A stretch of DNA of 12,858 nt from an uncultured Brachyspira sp. (GTDB lineage Bacteria; Spirochaetota; Brachyspiria; Brachyspirales; Brachyspiraceae). Below are positions 1 through 7,705 of the stretch, one piece after another (the first letter of the stretch is position 1; every line of letters starts with the position of its first letter). The DNA lies in the NCBI RefSeq assembly GCF_934747485.1, contig NZ_CAKVGN010000076.1:1-12858 (forward strand). Direction: 5' to 3'. A model generated the notes under the pieces. It ran no database searches. It was not told where the DNA came from and saw only the letters and a program-made list of their open reading frames with translations. A program made the translations under genes and the position numbers.

Positions 1-47
1 GTTAATTAAATTATAAGGAATACCTGCTTTTTTTAAACTAAAAAACG

Positions 48-66
48 TGCAATATGTATGGCTCCT
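48..66 (-). repeat. Left copy of an imperfect inverted repeat
   Basis: On the minus strand it reads AGGAGCCATACATATTGCA, matching 18 of 19 bases of the copy at 12792-12810 on the plus strand. About 23 nt further on, a second similar block (GGTATTCCTTATAAT) has a counterpart 4 nt after the right copy. The rest of 1-91 is AT-rich with no supported gene; a minus-strand frame from about 117 to the window edge stays open but has no ATG. Confidence 0.45.
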
Positions 67-91
67 AAACAATAATATAAAAATATTGTTT

Positions 92-119
92 TTGACAAAA
101 TATAATTTATTAGTATAAT
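92..119 (+). promoter_or_regulatory. Sigma-70 promoter of the aminopeptidase gene
   Basis: TTGACA (92-97) and TATAAT (114-119) are both perfect consensus hexamers, separated by 16 nt. Transcription should start near 126, giving a leader of about 30 nt before the ATG at 156. A purine-rich AAAGGTAGG ribosome site lies at 141-149. Confidence 0.8.
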
Positions 120-155
120 ATTAAGGCTATATAAACAATTAAAGGTAGGCAAACT

Positions 156-1271
156 ATGTCAACATTAAAAACATTTACAAGCAAAGAAAATAATAAATTT
201 GATTATGATTCAAGATTAAATAGATTATTAGATATAACTAAAGAAACAATTTTAATAACTAAAAATGAAAATATATTTTATCTAACAGGTTTTAAGGGTA
301 CAGCAGGCTGGCTTTTAATATATGATTCTAAAAAATATTTATTTGTTGATTCAAGATATTTTGAAGTAGCCTCCAAGGTAACTCATAAAACTACAGTAAT
401 TTTAGTTGCAAATACATATCAAGAAGCTGTAGCTGAGTTTGTGAAAGAAAACAACATAAAAGAGGTAAGCGTAGCTAAAAATGCATTATATCTCAGTGAT
501 TATGAAAACATAGTGGCTTCTATGGTAAATAATTCTATTAAAGTGTCTATAAGTAAGGCAGATATAGACTCTATAAGAATAATAAAAGAAAAAGAAGAAA
601 TTAATATAATAAAAGAAAATCTTCATAGTGCTGAAAAGGCTATGATAAAAATGTTATCAACTGTAAAAGAAGGAGTTACAGAAAAAGATTTAGCAGCCGA
701 GCTTGAATATCAAATGAGAAAAGAAGGCGGAGATAAAACAGCATTTGATACTATATTACTTTTTGGTGATAGAAGTTCTCTTCCTCATGGAGTTCCTTCA
801 GATAGAAAATTAAAACTTGGGGATAATATTTTGATGGATTTTGGATTATCGAGAGATGGTTATAAGAGCGATATTACAAGAACTTTCTTTTTTGGCAAAG
901 GCGATAAATTTGATGAGATGCAAAAAATATATAATATAGTAAAAGAGGCAAATGATAAAGGAGCAAAAGCTATACATTCTGGAATAACTGGAAAAGAAGT
1001 TGATAATGTTGCAAGAGAGATTATAAAAAATGCTGGATATGGACAATATTTCGGACATGGGCTTGGACATGGTGTCGGACTTGAGATACATGAATCTCCT
1101 AGATTATCTCCTATAGTTGATCATATGCTTGACGGAGGGGCTGTAGTTACTATTGAGCCTGGAATATATCTTCCAGATTTTGGGGGAGTAAGAATAGAGA
1201 ATATGGCTATAGTAACTAAAGATGGTCCTGCAATTTTAAATAGCACATCAACTGATTTAATTATATTATAA
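156..1271 (+). CDS. M24 family metallopeptidase, Xaa-Pro aminopeptidase type
   Basis: This is a cytosolic aminopeptidase of the pita-bread (M24B, PepP/PepQ-like) family, which removes N-terminal residues next to proline using two metal ions. It has 371 residues. The N-terminal creatinase-like domain (about 20-150) includes the typical FYLTGFKGTAGWLL stretch, and the catalytic domain covers about 155-365. All five expected metal ligands are visible: D228 (LMDFG), D239 (SDITRTF), H305 (GHGLGHGVG), E334 (TIEPGIY) and E348 (VRIENM). H211 (LPHG) is the usual substrate-side histidine. There is no signal peptide. The ATG follows AAAGGTAGG at good spacing and a consensus promoter. The nuclease gene starts 3 bp downstream, so the two are probably co-transcribed. 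The family is clear; dipeptidase versus aminopeptidase P activity is not settled by the sequence. Confidence 0.93.
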   Translation: MSTLKTFTSKENNKFDYDSRLNRLLDITKETILITKNENIFYLTGFKGTAGWLLIYDSKKYLFVDSRYFEVASKVTHKTTVILVANTYQEAVAEFVKENNIKEVSVAKNALYLSDYENIVASMVNNSIKVSISKADIDSIRIIKEKEEINIIKENLHSAEKAMIKMLSTVKEGVTEKDLAAELEYQMRKEGGDKTAFDTILLFGDRSSLPHGVPSDRKLKLGDNILMDFGLSRDGYKSDITRTFFFGKGDKFDEMQKIYNIVKEANDKGAKAIHSGITGKEVDNVAREIIKNAGYGQYFGHGLGHGVGLEIHESPRLSPIVDHMLDGGAVVTIEPGIYLPDFGGVRIENMAIVTKDGPAILNSTSTDLIIL

Positions 1272-1274
1272 TAC

Positions 1275-1880
1275 ATGGCTAAAAGAAAAAAAAAGAAATT
1301 AAATAAATTATTTTTGCTTTTCATAGCAGTTGTTTTTGTTTTAATATATTATTATTATAATAAATATGACAAAATAGAAGCTCAATATTTTACTAAAAAA
1401 ATAGAAAGATATAATAGAGACGACTGGGGAAGATGGACTGATGATGACGAGGACGGACTTAATACAAGAAACGAAGTTCTTTTAGAAGAATCTTTGATAG
1501 AGCCTATAATCTCAAATAACAGAATAGTATCCGGAAGATGGTATGATAAATACACTGGCAAATATTTTGATGACCCTAAAGATTTGGATATAGACCATTT
1601 AGTGCCTTTAAAAAATGCCTATATAAGCGGTGCTAGTAATTGGAGCAAAGAGAAAAAAAACAGATATTATAATTATTTAAAGAACGAACATCATTTAATA
1701 GCTGTTTCAAGAGGTGCCAATCGTTCTAAAGGGGATAAATCTCCTCTTGAATGGCTTCCAGAAAATGAAGAATATCAATGCGAATATATTAGAGAGTGGT
1801 ATAGAATAAAAAAAGATTGGGGACTTACCATTGAAGACGGTTTTGATGAGCTTTCAAATAGAATTTGCAAAGGAAAATAA
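1275..1880 (+). CDS. Membrane-anchored HNH/DUF1524-type endonuclease
   Basis: The 201-residue protein begins with a lysine-rich cytoplasmic stub (residues 2-11) and one transmembrane segment (about 12-28), so the rest probably lies outside the cytoplasmic membrane. The body matches the secreted DUF1524/HNH nuclease pattern: YNRDDWGRW (46-54), TRNEVL (64-69), the catalytic-type DIDHLVPLKNAYISGASNW (105-123), then HHLIAVSRGANRSKGDKSP (139-157) and EWLP (159-162). H108 is the expected general base, and N149 and K152 lie in the conserved second half. Family members cut DNA or RNA; the substrate here is unknown. The ATG lies 3 bp after the aminopeptidase stop and has no clear Shine-Dalgarno, so translational coupling is likely. 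Scavenging of external nucleic acid or a role in competition are both possible. Confidence 0.82.
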   Translation: MAKRKKKKLNKLFLLFIAVVFVLIYYYYNKYDKIEAQYFTKKIERYNRDDWGRWTDDDEDGLNTRNEVLLEESLIEPIISNNRIVSGRWYDKYTGKYFDDPKDLDIDHLVPLKNAYISGASNWSKEKKNRYYNYLKNEHHLIAVSRGANRSKGDKSPLEWLPENEEYQCEYIREWYRIKKDWGLTIEDGFDELSNRICKGK

Positions 1881-1904
1881 AAATATCTGCATTATCATTT
1901 TTAA

Positions 1905-1930
1905 TTGACAAAAGATAATAATAGTATAAC
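1905..1930 (+). promoter_or_regulatory. Promoter of the beta-barrel protein gene
   Basis: TTGACA (1905-1910) is a perfect -35 and TATAAC (1925-1930) a near-perfect -10. The spacer is only 14 nt, whereas the other promoters in this window have 16. The AGTATAA context matches the other promoters, so the -10 is likely real, but the short spacer suggests lower activity or help from an activator. Confidence 0.6.
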
Positions 1931-1962
1931 ATGCAAATATAAGATTAGATAAGGAGGCTATA

Positions 1963-2661
1963 ATGAAGAAGTATCTATTTCTAATGATATTACTAATTAA
2001 TAGTTCAGTATTTGCTAAAAGCGGTTTTGAAGCTATAATAAATGCTAATATTGGTAAATCTATTGGCATACCTATTGGAGATGCTGGCTTTGAAAGAAAA
2101 GTTTCTTTTGGGTTTGATGCTGCACTCACAGCTCAGCTTGGTTTTTTGGCAGATTTAAATAATAATATGGCTGTAAGCATATTGGGAGAAATAGGTCTTA
2201 GTCATGATAATTTTTCTTATAGAATACCTAATACAATATTTCAAAAACATACTATTCATAATCAGTTTACTAGTTTGCAATTAGGAGTGCTTCCTAAATT
2301 TAATATTAATAATTTTTCTGTAGGATTAGGAGCTGGAGTAAAAATTCCTTTTCATGGAAAAATAAAAACATATACAAGAGTATCAGATACAGAAAGTTAT
2401 AAACGTTATGAAAGAATTTATTTTAATGAAATAAAATCTATATACAATCAAATGTTTGTTATACCATATATAAAATTAACTTTTGATTGGTATTTTTCAG
2501 ACATAAATTATGAAACAAGAGAATATGTTGATACAAGAGATTTTGGTATAGGTTTTTATTTGGGTTATAATTTTGGACCTAAATCAAGAAATTATATAGG
2601 AACAGACAGTTTTGATATTGGCTTGCAACTATCTGTAAGATTTAAGCCAGGTAAAAATTAA
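1963..2661 (+). CDS. Exported outer-membrane beta-barrel-like protein
   Basis: The protein has 232 residues. A Sec signal peptide is visible (MKKYLFLMILLINSSVFA, likely cut after A18), followed by alternating hydrophobic/polar stretches rich in Gly, Tyr, Phe and Asn that read as amphipathic beta strands, for example SVGLGAGVKIPF, FGIGFYLGYNFG and the near-terminal FDIGLQLSVRF. This is typical of small spirochaetal outer-membrane barrels. No catalytic motif or ligand is recognisable. The start is secure: AAGGAGG at 1951-1957 lies 5 nt before the ATG. It has its own promoter and terminator, so it forms a single-gene unit. The barrel assignment rests on signal peptide, size and strand pattern, not on a named family match; a periplasmic beta protein remains possible. 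Confidence 0.7.
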   Translation: MKKYLFLMILLINSSVFAKSGFEAIINANIGKSIGIPIGDAGFERKVSFGFDAALTAQLGFLADLNNNMAVSILGEIGLSHDNFSYRIPNTIFQKHTIHNQFTSLQLGVLPKFNINNFSVGLGAGVKIPFHGKIKTYTRVSDTESYKRYERIYFNEIKSIYNQMFVIPYIKLTFDWYFSDINYETREYVDTRDFGIGFYLGYNFGPKSRNYIGTDSFDIGLQLSVRFKPGKN

Positions 2662-2668
2662 AAAATTA

Positions 2669-2703
2669 AAAAGAGCATTATTTTTATTAAGTAATGCTCT
2701 TTT
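2669..2703. terminator. Bidirectional intrinsic terminator between convergent genes
   Basis: A perfect 12-bp inverted repeat (2669-2680 with 2692-2703, core AAGAGCATTA / TAATGCTCTT) encloses an 11-nt loop. It is flanked by A-rich sequence on the left and T-rich on the right, so it gives a hairpin plus U-tract on either strand. It begins 8 bp after the barrel-gene stop and ends 1 bp before the moaC stop, and it should end both transcripts. Confidence 0.88.
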
Positions 2704-2704
2704 A

Positions 2705-3154
2705 TTAAATACTCTCTTTAGTTTTTGAAATTAATATAATATCGCCTATTTTCATTTTTTTATCTACTGCCTTACACATATCCCATATAGTTAAAAGAGA
2801 TATACTAACTGCTGTTAAAGCTTCCATTTCTATTCCTGTTTTATAACTGCATCTGCAATATGATGTTGCAATTATTCCATCGTCTTCCAAAATAAAATCA
2901 ATAGACACTTTTTCTATATTAATGTTATGGCATAAAGGAATAAGATTAGAAGTTTGTTTTGCCCCCATTATACCAGCTATTCTTGCCACAGATATAACAT
3001 CGCCTTTTTTTATATTGTTTTCTTTTATTAAATAAATAGTCTCTTTAGATAAATATATTTTTCCCTGTGCTTTAGCTTCTCTTTTTACAACATCTTTATT
3101 TCCAACATCAACCATATTAGCATTGCCGTTTTCATCTATATGAGTTAATTCCAT
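2705..3154 (-). CDS. moaC: Cyclic pyranopterin monophosphate synthase MoaC
   Basis: MoaC converts the MoaA product 3',8-cyclo-GTP into cyclic pyranopterin monophosphate, completing the first step of molybdenum cofactor synthesis in the cytosol. The 149 residues carry the family signature nearly throughout: MVDV (14-17), KKGDV (49-53), ARIAGIMGAKQTSNLIPLCH (57-76), TGIEMEALTAVS (106-117) and DMCKAVDK (125-132). The lysines expected in catalysis (K50 and K128 by motif) are kept. The C-terminus stops at KTKESI and lacks the Gly-Gly-Lys-Ser-Gly ending common in the family, making it slightly shorter than the roughly 160-residue norm. The start is certain: AGGAGG sits 5 nt before the ATG and overlaps the end of moaA. 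It is the last gene of the operon and ends at the shared terminator. Confidence 0.96.
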   Translation of the reverse strand: MELTHIDENGNANMVDVGNKDVVKREAKAQGKIYLSKETIYLIKENNIKKGDVISVARIAGIMGAKQTSNLIPLCHNINIEKVSIDFILEDDGIIATSYCRCSYKTGIEMEALTAVSISLLTIWDMCKAVDKKMKIGDIILISKTKESI

Positions 3155-3155
3155 A

Positions 3156-3953
3156 TTATCCTCCTATTGTACTAATAGATTTAACATCACTGTAAGTGCC
3201 ATTCTCAGGCTTGCCTTCAATGCATCTTATAATAGAGCCTCTTATATCATTAAAATCAATTTTGAACTTAATATTACTATGCAAACAGCTAAGCAAATAA
3301 CCATCAGAAAGAAGCCTTATCCTATTGCAATACTTGCATCTGTGAGGTCTGTCATAATTAATACTATCAAGCTTTTGAGAATTAATATTATAATACTGAA
3401 TGGTTTGTAATTTAGCATTAACGCTGCTTGCATATTTTTCTAATAATGGCAACTCTTCTCTACTCTTATCATCATAAACAACAACATTAATCTTTAATTG
3501 AAAGCCAAATTTAGAAGCAATTTCAATTCCTTTTAAAGCATCTTTTAAATTACCGCCCCTTGTAATATATTTATATCTTTCGTCATCTAAAGTATCAAGG
3601 GAAATATTAACAGAATCAAGTCCAGCTTTTTTTAATTTTTCTGCAATAGAAGAAAGAAGCAAAGCATTTGTAGTCATAGCTATAGTTTCAATTTTTTTTA
3701 CTTTTCTAATCATAGCTACAAGCTCATCGATATTTTTTCTCACTAAAGGTTCACCTCCAGTAAGACGCACTTTTTTAACTCCAAGTTCTGCCGCCTCTTT
3801 TACAACATCATATATTTGTTCATAAGATAAAATTTCATTATGACTTTTTTTTTCAAAATCCTCTTCAGGCATGCAATAAATACACCTTAAATTGCATCTA
3901 TCTGTAACAGATACTCTAATATAATTAATATCTCTATTAAAGGAATCTAACAT
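3156..3953 (-). CDS. moaA: GTP 3',8-cyclase MoaA (radical SAM), unusually short
   Basis: MoaA is a radical SAM enzyme that rearranges GTP into 3',8-cyclo-GTP. The N-terminal cluster motif CNLRCIYC gives C20, C24 and C27 (265-residue numbering from ATG). The SAM-binding GGEP is at 66-69, followed by MTTNALLL and NISLDTLDD. The C-terminal cluster follows CxxC-x13-C (C206, C209, C223) with the substrate-side NRIRL arginines, and the protein ends in IGG as MoaA does. At 265 residues it is about 60 shorter than the usual 325-330: about 45 residues are missing between the barrel (IQYYN) and the second cluster, and the tail is shorter. A TTG lies just before, but the ATG at 3951-3953 has better spacing from GAGGGGAG. 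It overlaps moeA by 17 bp and abuts moaC. Its operon position makes the assignment firm despite its length. Confidence 0.93.
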   Translation of the reverse strand: MLDSFNRDINYIRVSVTDRCNLRCIYCMPEEDFEKKSHNEILSYEQIYDVVKEAAELGVKKVRLTGGEPLVRKNIDELVAMIRKVKKIETIAMTTNALLLSSIAEKLKKAGLDSVNISLDTLDDERYKYITRGGNLKDALKGIEIASKFGFQLKINVVVYDDKSREELPLLEKYASSVNAKLQTIQYYNINSQKLDSINYDRPHRCKYCNRIRLLSDGYLLSCLHSNIKFKIDFNDIRGSIIRCIEGKPENGTYSDVKSISTIGG

Positions 3954-5145
3954 CAACTATACTCCCCTCTTTTATATTAGAAACACCTATATCTATTTTT
4001 AATATACCATTAGCCTCAGAAAATGATGCTATCATAGAAGAGTTATTATAGTTTATAAGTCTTGCTTCCAATTTAGTATTATTATGAATTAGTTTTATAG
4101 GTACATACTCAAGTCTTTCATTATCTTTTCTATTAAACTCATCTACTAATACAGCATTTGTATAACTGCTGTCATAGCTTAAGCCCAAGCAGCTTAATAT
4201 GTAAGCTTTAACCATAATCTCAAAAGTCATAAAAGAAGAAACAGTATTACCCGGCAAAGCAAATACAGCCTTTTTATTAAGCTTGCCAAAAAATAAAGGC
4301 TTACCGGGTTTCATAGCTACACCATGAAATATTTGTTTTACTCCAATGTCTAACAGCTCTTTATGCACATAATCAAAATCTCCCATAGATACTCCGCCGC
4401 TTATAAGCACAATATCATTTTCTTCTATAGCTTTAGAAAGTATGTTTTTTATTTGTACTTCATCATCATTCACTTTACCATAAAACTTACTATCACAGGA
4501 TAGTGCCAAAGTTCTCGATACAAGCATAGGAGCATTAGCATCATATATCTGACCATCTTTTAAACTCTCTCCAATATTTGCTATTTCATTGCCTGTAGAA
4601 ACAACTGCCACTTTAATTTTTTTCTTTACATCAATATTTGAAAAACCAAAACCTGCTAATATTGCTATATCTTTTGGAAGTAAAAATTTTTTGTCTAATA
4701 TCTTTTCACCTCTTTTTTTATTGTTTCCTTTTTTTATTACATTATTACTAATTTCTTTTTTGGTAAATTTAATAATAGTTTTACCTGTTTCTATTTTTTC
4801 AGTCCATTCAACTCTCTGTACAGCGTTACAATTCTCTGGAAGCATGGCACCAGTCATAATCTTTACACATTCTCCGCTATTAACTTTTATTTTTTCACAA
4901 AGCCCAGCATATATGATTTTATCTTTAATTAAAACGTAATTATCCTTATTTTCATCTTCTTTGTTGTATGCATAGCCGTCCATAGATGATTTGCTAAAAG
5001 GAGGGTCGTCATTTAAAGCATAAACATCATTAACTAAAACTCTGTTATAAGAATCAAGCACAGATATATTCTCTTCTCCATAATCTTCTACATTTTCTAA
5101 TACTAATTTTAAAGCCTCATCAGGATGCAAAAAAGTTCTAGACAT
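3937..5145 (-). CDS. moeA: Molybdopterin molybdenumtransferase MoeA
   Basis: MoeA inserts molybdenum from molybdate into adenylylated molybdopterin, releasing AMP. The 402 residues match the usual length of about 400-410. Visible motifs are PPFSKSSMDGYA (48-59), IMTGAMLP (96-103), VVSTGNE (181-187), QIYDANAPML (199-208), SGGVSMGDFDYV (249-260), MKPGKPLFFG (278-287) and LPGN (297-300), followed by the small C-terminal beta domain (about 325-402). The MoeA linker (domain II) contains a lysine-rich stretch (138-153). The ATG is preceded by GAGGT at about 9 nt. It lies 34 bp downstream of modC and overlaps moaA, inside the molybdenum operon. The companion MogA is encoded upstream in the same run. 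Molybdenum versus tungsten use cannot be told from the sequence. Confidence 0.95.
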   Translation of the reverse strand: MSRTFLHPDEALKLVLENVEDYGEENISVLDSYNRVLVNDVYALNDDPPFSKSSMDGYAYNKEDENKDNYVLIKDKIIYAGLCEKIKVNSGECVKIMTGAMLPENCNAVQRVEWTEKIETGKTIIKFTKKEISNNVIKKGNNKKRGEKILDKKFLLPKDIAILAGFGFSNIDVKKKIKVAVVSTGNEIANIGESLKDGQIYDANAPMLVSRTLALSCDSKFYGKVNDDEVQIKNILSKAIEENDIVLISGGVSMGDFDYVHKELLDIGVKQIFHGVAMKPGKPLFFGKLNKKAVFALPGNTVSSFMTFEIMVKAYILSCLGLSYDSSYTNAVLVDEFNRKDNERLEYVPIKLIHNNTKLEARLINYNNSSMIASFSEANGILKIDIGVSNIKEGSIVDVRFL

Positions 5146-5179
5146 TTTTAATTACCTCAAATATAAACTATTAAATATA

Positions 5180-6205
5180 TTATTCTAAAAACATAATATT
5201 ATCAATATTAAGAGCTAAGTTTATCTCCATTCCAATATAATAATCTTTTTTATAATTACATTTTTGCAAATGCCATATTATTTCACTTTCACTATTTATA
5301 GGACTAACAGTGATAACATAAGAAAAAATCTCTTCTACTATCTTTTTAATACGGCATTTTATATTGATGTTTTGAGAATTATTATCATTTTCAAAAAAAC
5401 TATTAGCCCTCACACCTATATAATTTATATTATTATTACTATTAATTATAATATTCCAATCAATGCACTCTATTTTTTTATCTTCTAACAATCTAACCCT
5501 TGAAAAGTTCTCACATCCAACAAGCAAGGCAGAAAAATATGTCTTTGGGCTTTTAAAAATATTATGCTTAGAATCTATAACCTCAAATTTACCTCGGTTT
5601 AATATTCCTATATTATCAGCCATCTTATAAACTTCTTCTCTATTATGAGATACAAATAATGTAGTGCCATTAAATTCTTTTATACTCGATAAAATAAACT
5701 TTTCTAACTCCAATTTTATATGATAATCTAAAGCACTCAAAGGCTCGTCTAATAATAATATATTAGGTGATGATACAAATATCCTCGCTAAAGCGGTTCT
5801 CTGCTGTTCTCCTCCAGATATCTCTCTTGGCTTTTTATTTTTTATATCATATATAAAAAACTTTTTCATTATATCTTCAATATTGATATCTTTATTTCTA
5901 ATTCCTGCTTTTATATTTTCTTCAACTGTCATGTTTGGAAATAAAGCATAATTTTGAAATAAAAATCCAACGTTTCTCTTTTGAGGCTTAATATTAATAT
6001 GTTTTTTAGAATCATAAAAAACTTTACCATCAACTTCTATATATCCTTTGTCTGGCTTCTCTATACCGGCAATACATTTTAACGCCATACTTTTCCCACT
6101 TCCAGAAGCTCCAAGTATAGCAAATACCCCTCCGCCACTCGTCTCAAATTGTAAATCTAAATCAAAATTAGATAATCTCTTTTTAATATCAACTATTAAG
6201 CTCAA
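5180..6205 (-). CDS. modC: Molybdate ABC transporter ATP-binding protein ModC
   Basis: ModC is the ATPase subunit that drives molybdate import through ModB. The 341 residues show Walker A GASGSGKS (32-39), the Q-loop in FLFQNYALFPNMT (81-93), the signature ISGGEQQR (129-136; Ile replaces the usual first Leu), Walker B ILLLDEP (149-155) and the switch histidine H187 (FVSHN). Residues about 230-341 form a C-terminal MOP/TOBE-like domain (VRANSFF, IKCRIKKIVEEIFSYVITV) that in ModC binds oxyanion and limits transport. The start codon is TTG at 6203-6205, preceded by GAGG at 6214-6217; no in-frame ATG is nearby. It follows modB by 24 bp. The C-terminal domain is Asn-rich and weakly conserved, so its regulatory role is inferred from family architecture. 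Confidence 0.93.
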   Translation of the reverse strand: MSLIVDIKKRLSNFDLDLQFETSGGGVFAILGASGSGKSMALKCIAGIEKPDKGYIEVDGKVFYDSKKHINIKPQKRNVGFLFQNYALFPNMTVEENIKAGIRNKDINIEDIMKKFFIYDIKNKKPREISGGEQQRTALARIFVSSPNILLLDEPLSALDYHIKLELEKFILSSIKEFNGTTLFVSHNREEVYKMADNIGILNRGKFEVIDSKHNIFKSPKTYFSALLVGCENFSRVRLLEDKKIECIDWNIIINSNNNINYIGVRANSFFENDNNSQNINIKCRIKKIVEEIFSYVITVSPINSESEIIWHLQKCNYKKDYYIGMEINLALNIDNIMFLE

Positions 6206-6229
6206 TATTAAAACCTCAAAATATATTTT

Positions 6230-6898
6230 TTATAATCTTTTTTTAATGCTGTTAGAAACAGGTATTATAATATTCATCATCATTATGCTTATGAACGATA
6301 TAGCAACAATTATTATAACCCACCTAAAAGCCAAATCTCTATCTCCAGCCTGTACAGCAGTATATATAGCAAGCGATATAGTTTGAGTTTTATTAGGTAT
6401 ATTCCCAGCAATCATAATAGTAGCACCAAACTCTCCTAAAGCCCTTGTAAAAGAAAGTATAGCCCCTCCCAATATTGACTGCCAGCTGTTTGGAAGCATT
6501 ATTCTCCAAAATATCCAATTCTCAGATTTTCCTAATGTTTTAGCAGCATTTATAATATTAGTATCTATTTGCTCAAAAGCTCCTTTGCTAGTTCTATACA
6601 TTAATGGAAAAGAAACTATAAAAGAAGCAAGTATGGCTCCCCTCAAAGTAAATATAAAAGGAAAACCTAACTTTTCAACTATGCTCCCTATAAAAGAATT
6701 CCTTCCAAAAAATATAAGCAAAAAAAATCCAACAACCGTAGGAGGAAGCACTAAAGGAAGAGTAAATACTATATCAAATATAGATGAAAATCTCTTTATT
6801 TTAAAAACAGCAAAGGCAATATATATTCCAACAAAAAAAGTTATTATGGTAGAATAGAATGCTGTTTTTAGAGAAAGTATTAATGGAGAATATTCCAT
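6230..6898 (-). CDS. modB: Molybdate ABC transporter permease ModB
   Basis: This is the membrane channel of the ModABC molybdate importer. The 222 residues, the typical ModB length, form about five to six hydrophobic segments (about 8-32, 43-64, 85-103, 142-166, 192-215). The ModB/CysT-type signature LPPTVVGFFLL is at 51-61. The cytoplasmic EAA loop that docks to ModC is at 117-136 (NAAKTLG...WRIMLP), and ALGEFGAT is at 153-160. The ATG lies 1 bp after the modA stop, with no strong Shine-Dalgarno visible, so translation is probably coupled to modA. The modA-modB-modC order and spacing are standard for this transporter. Confidence 0.95.
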   Translation of the reverse strand: MEYSPLILSLKTAFYSTIITFFVGIYIAFAVFKIKRFSSIFDIVFTLPLVLPPTVVGFFLLIFFGRNSFIGSIVEKLGFPFIFTLRGAILASFIVSFPLMYRTSKGAFEQIDTNIINAAKTLGKSENWIFWRIMLPNSWQSILGGAILSFTRALGEFGATIMIAGNIPNKTQTISLAIYTAVQAGDRDLAFRWVIIIVAISFISIMMMNIIIPVSNSIKKRL

Positions 6899-6899
6899 A

Positions 6900-7679
6900 T
6901 TATTCTACTACAGTAAAGCCATAATTTTTAAATATCTCTTTTGATTTATCTGTAGAAATATAATCAATAAACTTCTTTGCTTCTTCTTTGTTTTGAGAAT
7001 ATTTTATTATCGATATAGGATAAATAACTTTTTTATGAGTACCTTCTGGAGCTTCTGCTATTATATTAATATTTTTTGCTATTTTAGCATCAGTAGAATA
7101 CACTATACCGCAATCAACTTCAGCAGTCTCAACCCAATCAAGCACATTTCTAACATCAGAACCATAAACAGCTTTTTCTTTAGCAATATCTAATATAGAT
7201 AAATTACTCAATATCTCTTCAGAATACTGCCCTACTGGTACACTTTTAGGTTCACCAAGACCGAGTTTTTTTACGTTAGCATTAGTTATATCTATAAATG
7301 ACTTAATATTTAAATTAGAGTTCTTTGGAGAAATTAAAACAACTTTATTTTCAAGCAAATCTTTTCTGGTTTCACTATCAATTAAACCTTTTTCTTCTAA
7401 AGCATTCATTTGTTTTTGTGCTGCAGAGAAAAATATATCTGCAGGAGCAGAGGCTTCTATTTGAGCTTGCAAGGCACCAGATGAAGCAAAAGAAAATATA
7501 ACTTCTGTTGATGTTTCTTCTTTGTAATTATTAGCTAATTCTGTAAGCACGTCTGTGAGGCTTGCTGCTGCTAATACATATATTTCTTTATTCTTTGAAT
7601 TAGATTGAGTATTATTTGATTGATTGCATGATACAAATAAATATGATATTAAAAAAAATGCAAATATAATCTTTTTCAT
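6900..7679 (-). CDS. modA: Molybdate-binding lipoprotein ModA
   Basis: ModA captures molybdate (often tungstate too) outside the cytoplasmic membrane and passes it to ModBC. The 259 residues start with a lipoprotein signal peptide ending LFVSC (C18 lipidated). That lipobox is loose, as is common in spirochaetes; a short Asn/Ser-rich tether (19-30) follows. The mature part shows the ModA ligand regions: AAASL (37-41), SSGAL (67-71), APADIFFSA (78-86), SVPVGQY (146-152), DVRNVL (175-180) and GIVYSTDA (191-198). Serine and tyrosine contacts to the oxyanion appear to be kept (S40, S67/S68, Y194). The ATG is preceded by AAAGGAAA. It sits 26 bp after mogA and 1 bp before modB. Specificity for molybdate over tungstate is inferred from the neighbouring cofactor genes. 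Confidence 0.94.
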   Translation of the reverse strand: MKKIIFAFFLISYLFVSCNQSNNTQSNSKNKEIYVLAAASLTDVLTELANNYKEETSTEVIFSFASSGALQAQIEASAPADIFFSAAQKQMNALEEKGLIDSETRKDLLENKVVLISPKNSNLNIKSFIDITNANVKKLGLGEPKSVPVGQYSEEILSNLSILDIAKEKAVYGSDVRNVLDWVETAEVDCGIVYSTDAKIAKNINIIAEAPEGTHKKVIYPISIIKYSQNKEEAKKFIDYISTDKSKEIFKNYGFTVVE

Positions 7680-7705
7680 AATATTTCCTTTAACAAAATT
7701 TTATA

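Noticed and set aside
1..117. Open minus-strand frame reading RSHTYCTFFSLKKAGIPYNLIN, slightly glutaredoxin-like
   Set aside because: It has no ATG and no ribosome site, runs over the consensus promoter of the aminopeptidase gene, and the right-hand copy of the same repeat does not keep this frame. It is kept only as a repeat observation.
1891..1919. Weak hairpin ATTATC...GATAAT after the nuclease gene
   Set aside because: The stem is nearly all A-T, short and bulged, overlaps the -35 of the next promoter, and has no following T-run, so it is not a convincing terminator.
5264..5488. Plus-strand open frame inside modC
   Set aside because: It lies opposite a well-supported ABC ATPase gene, has no ribosome site and reads as low-complexity hydrophobic sequence. 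The same reasoning removes the other antisense frames in the window.
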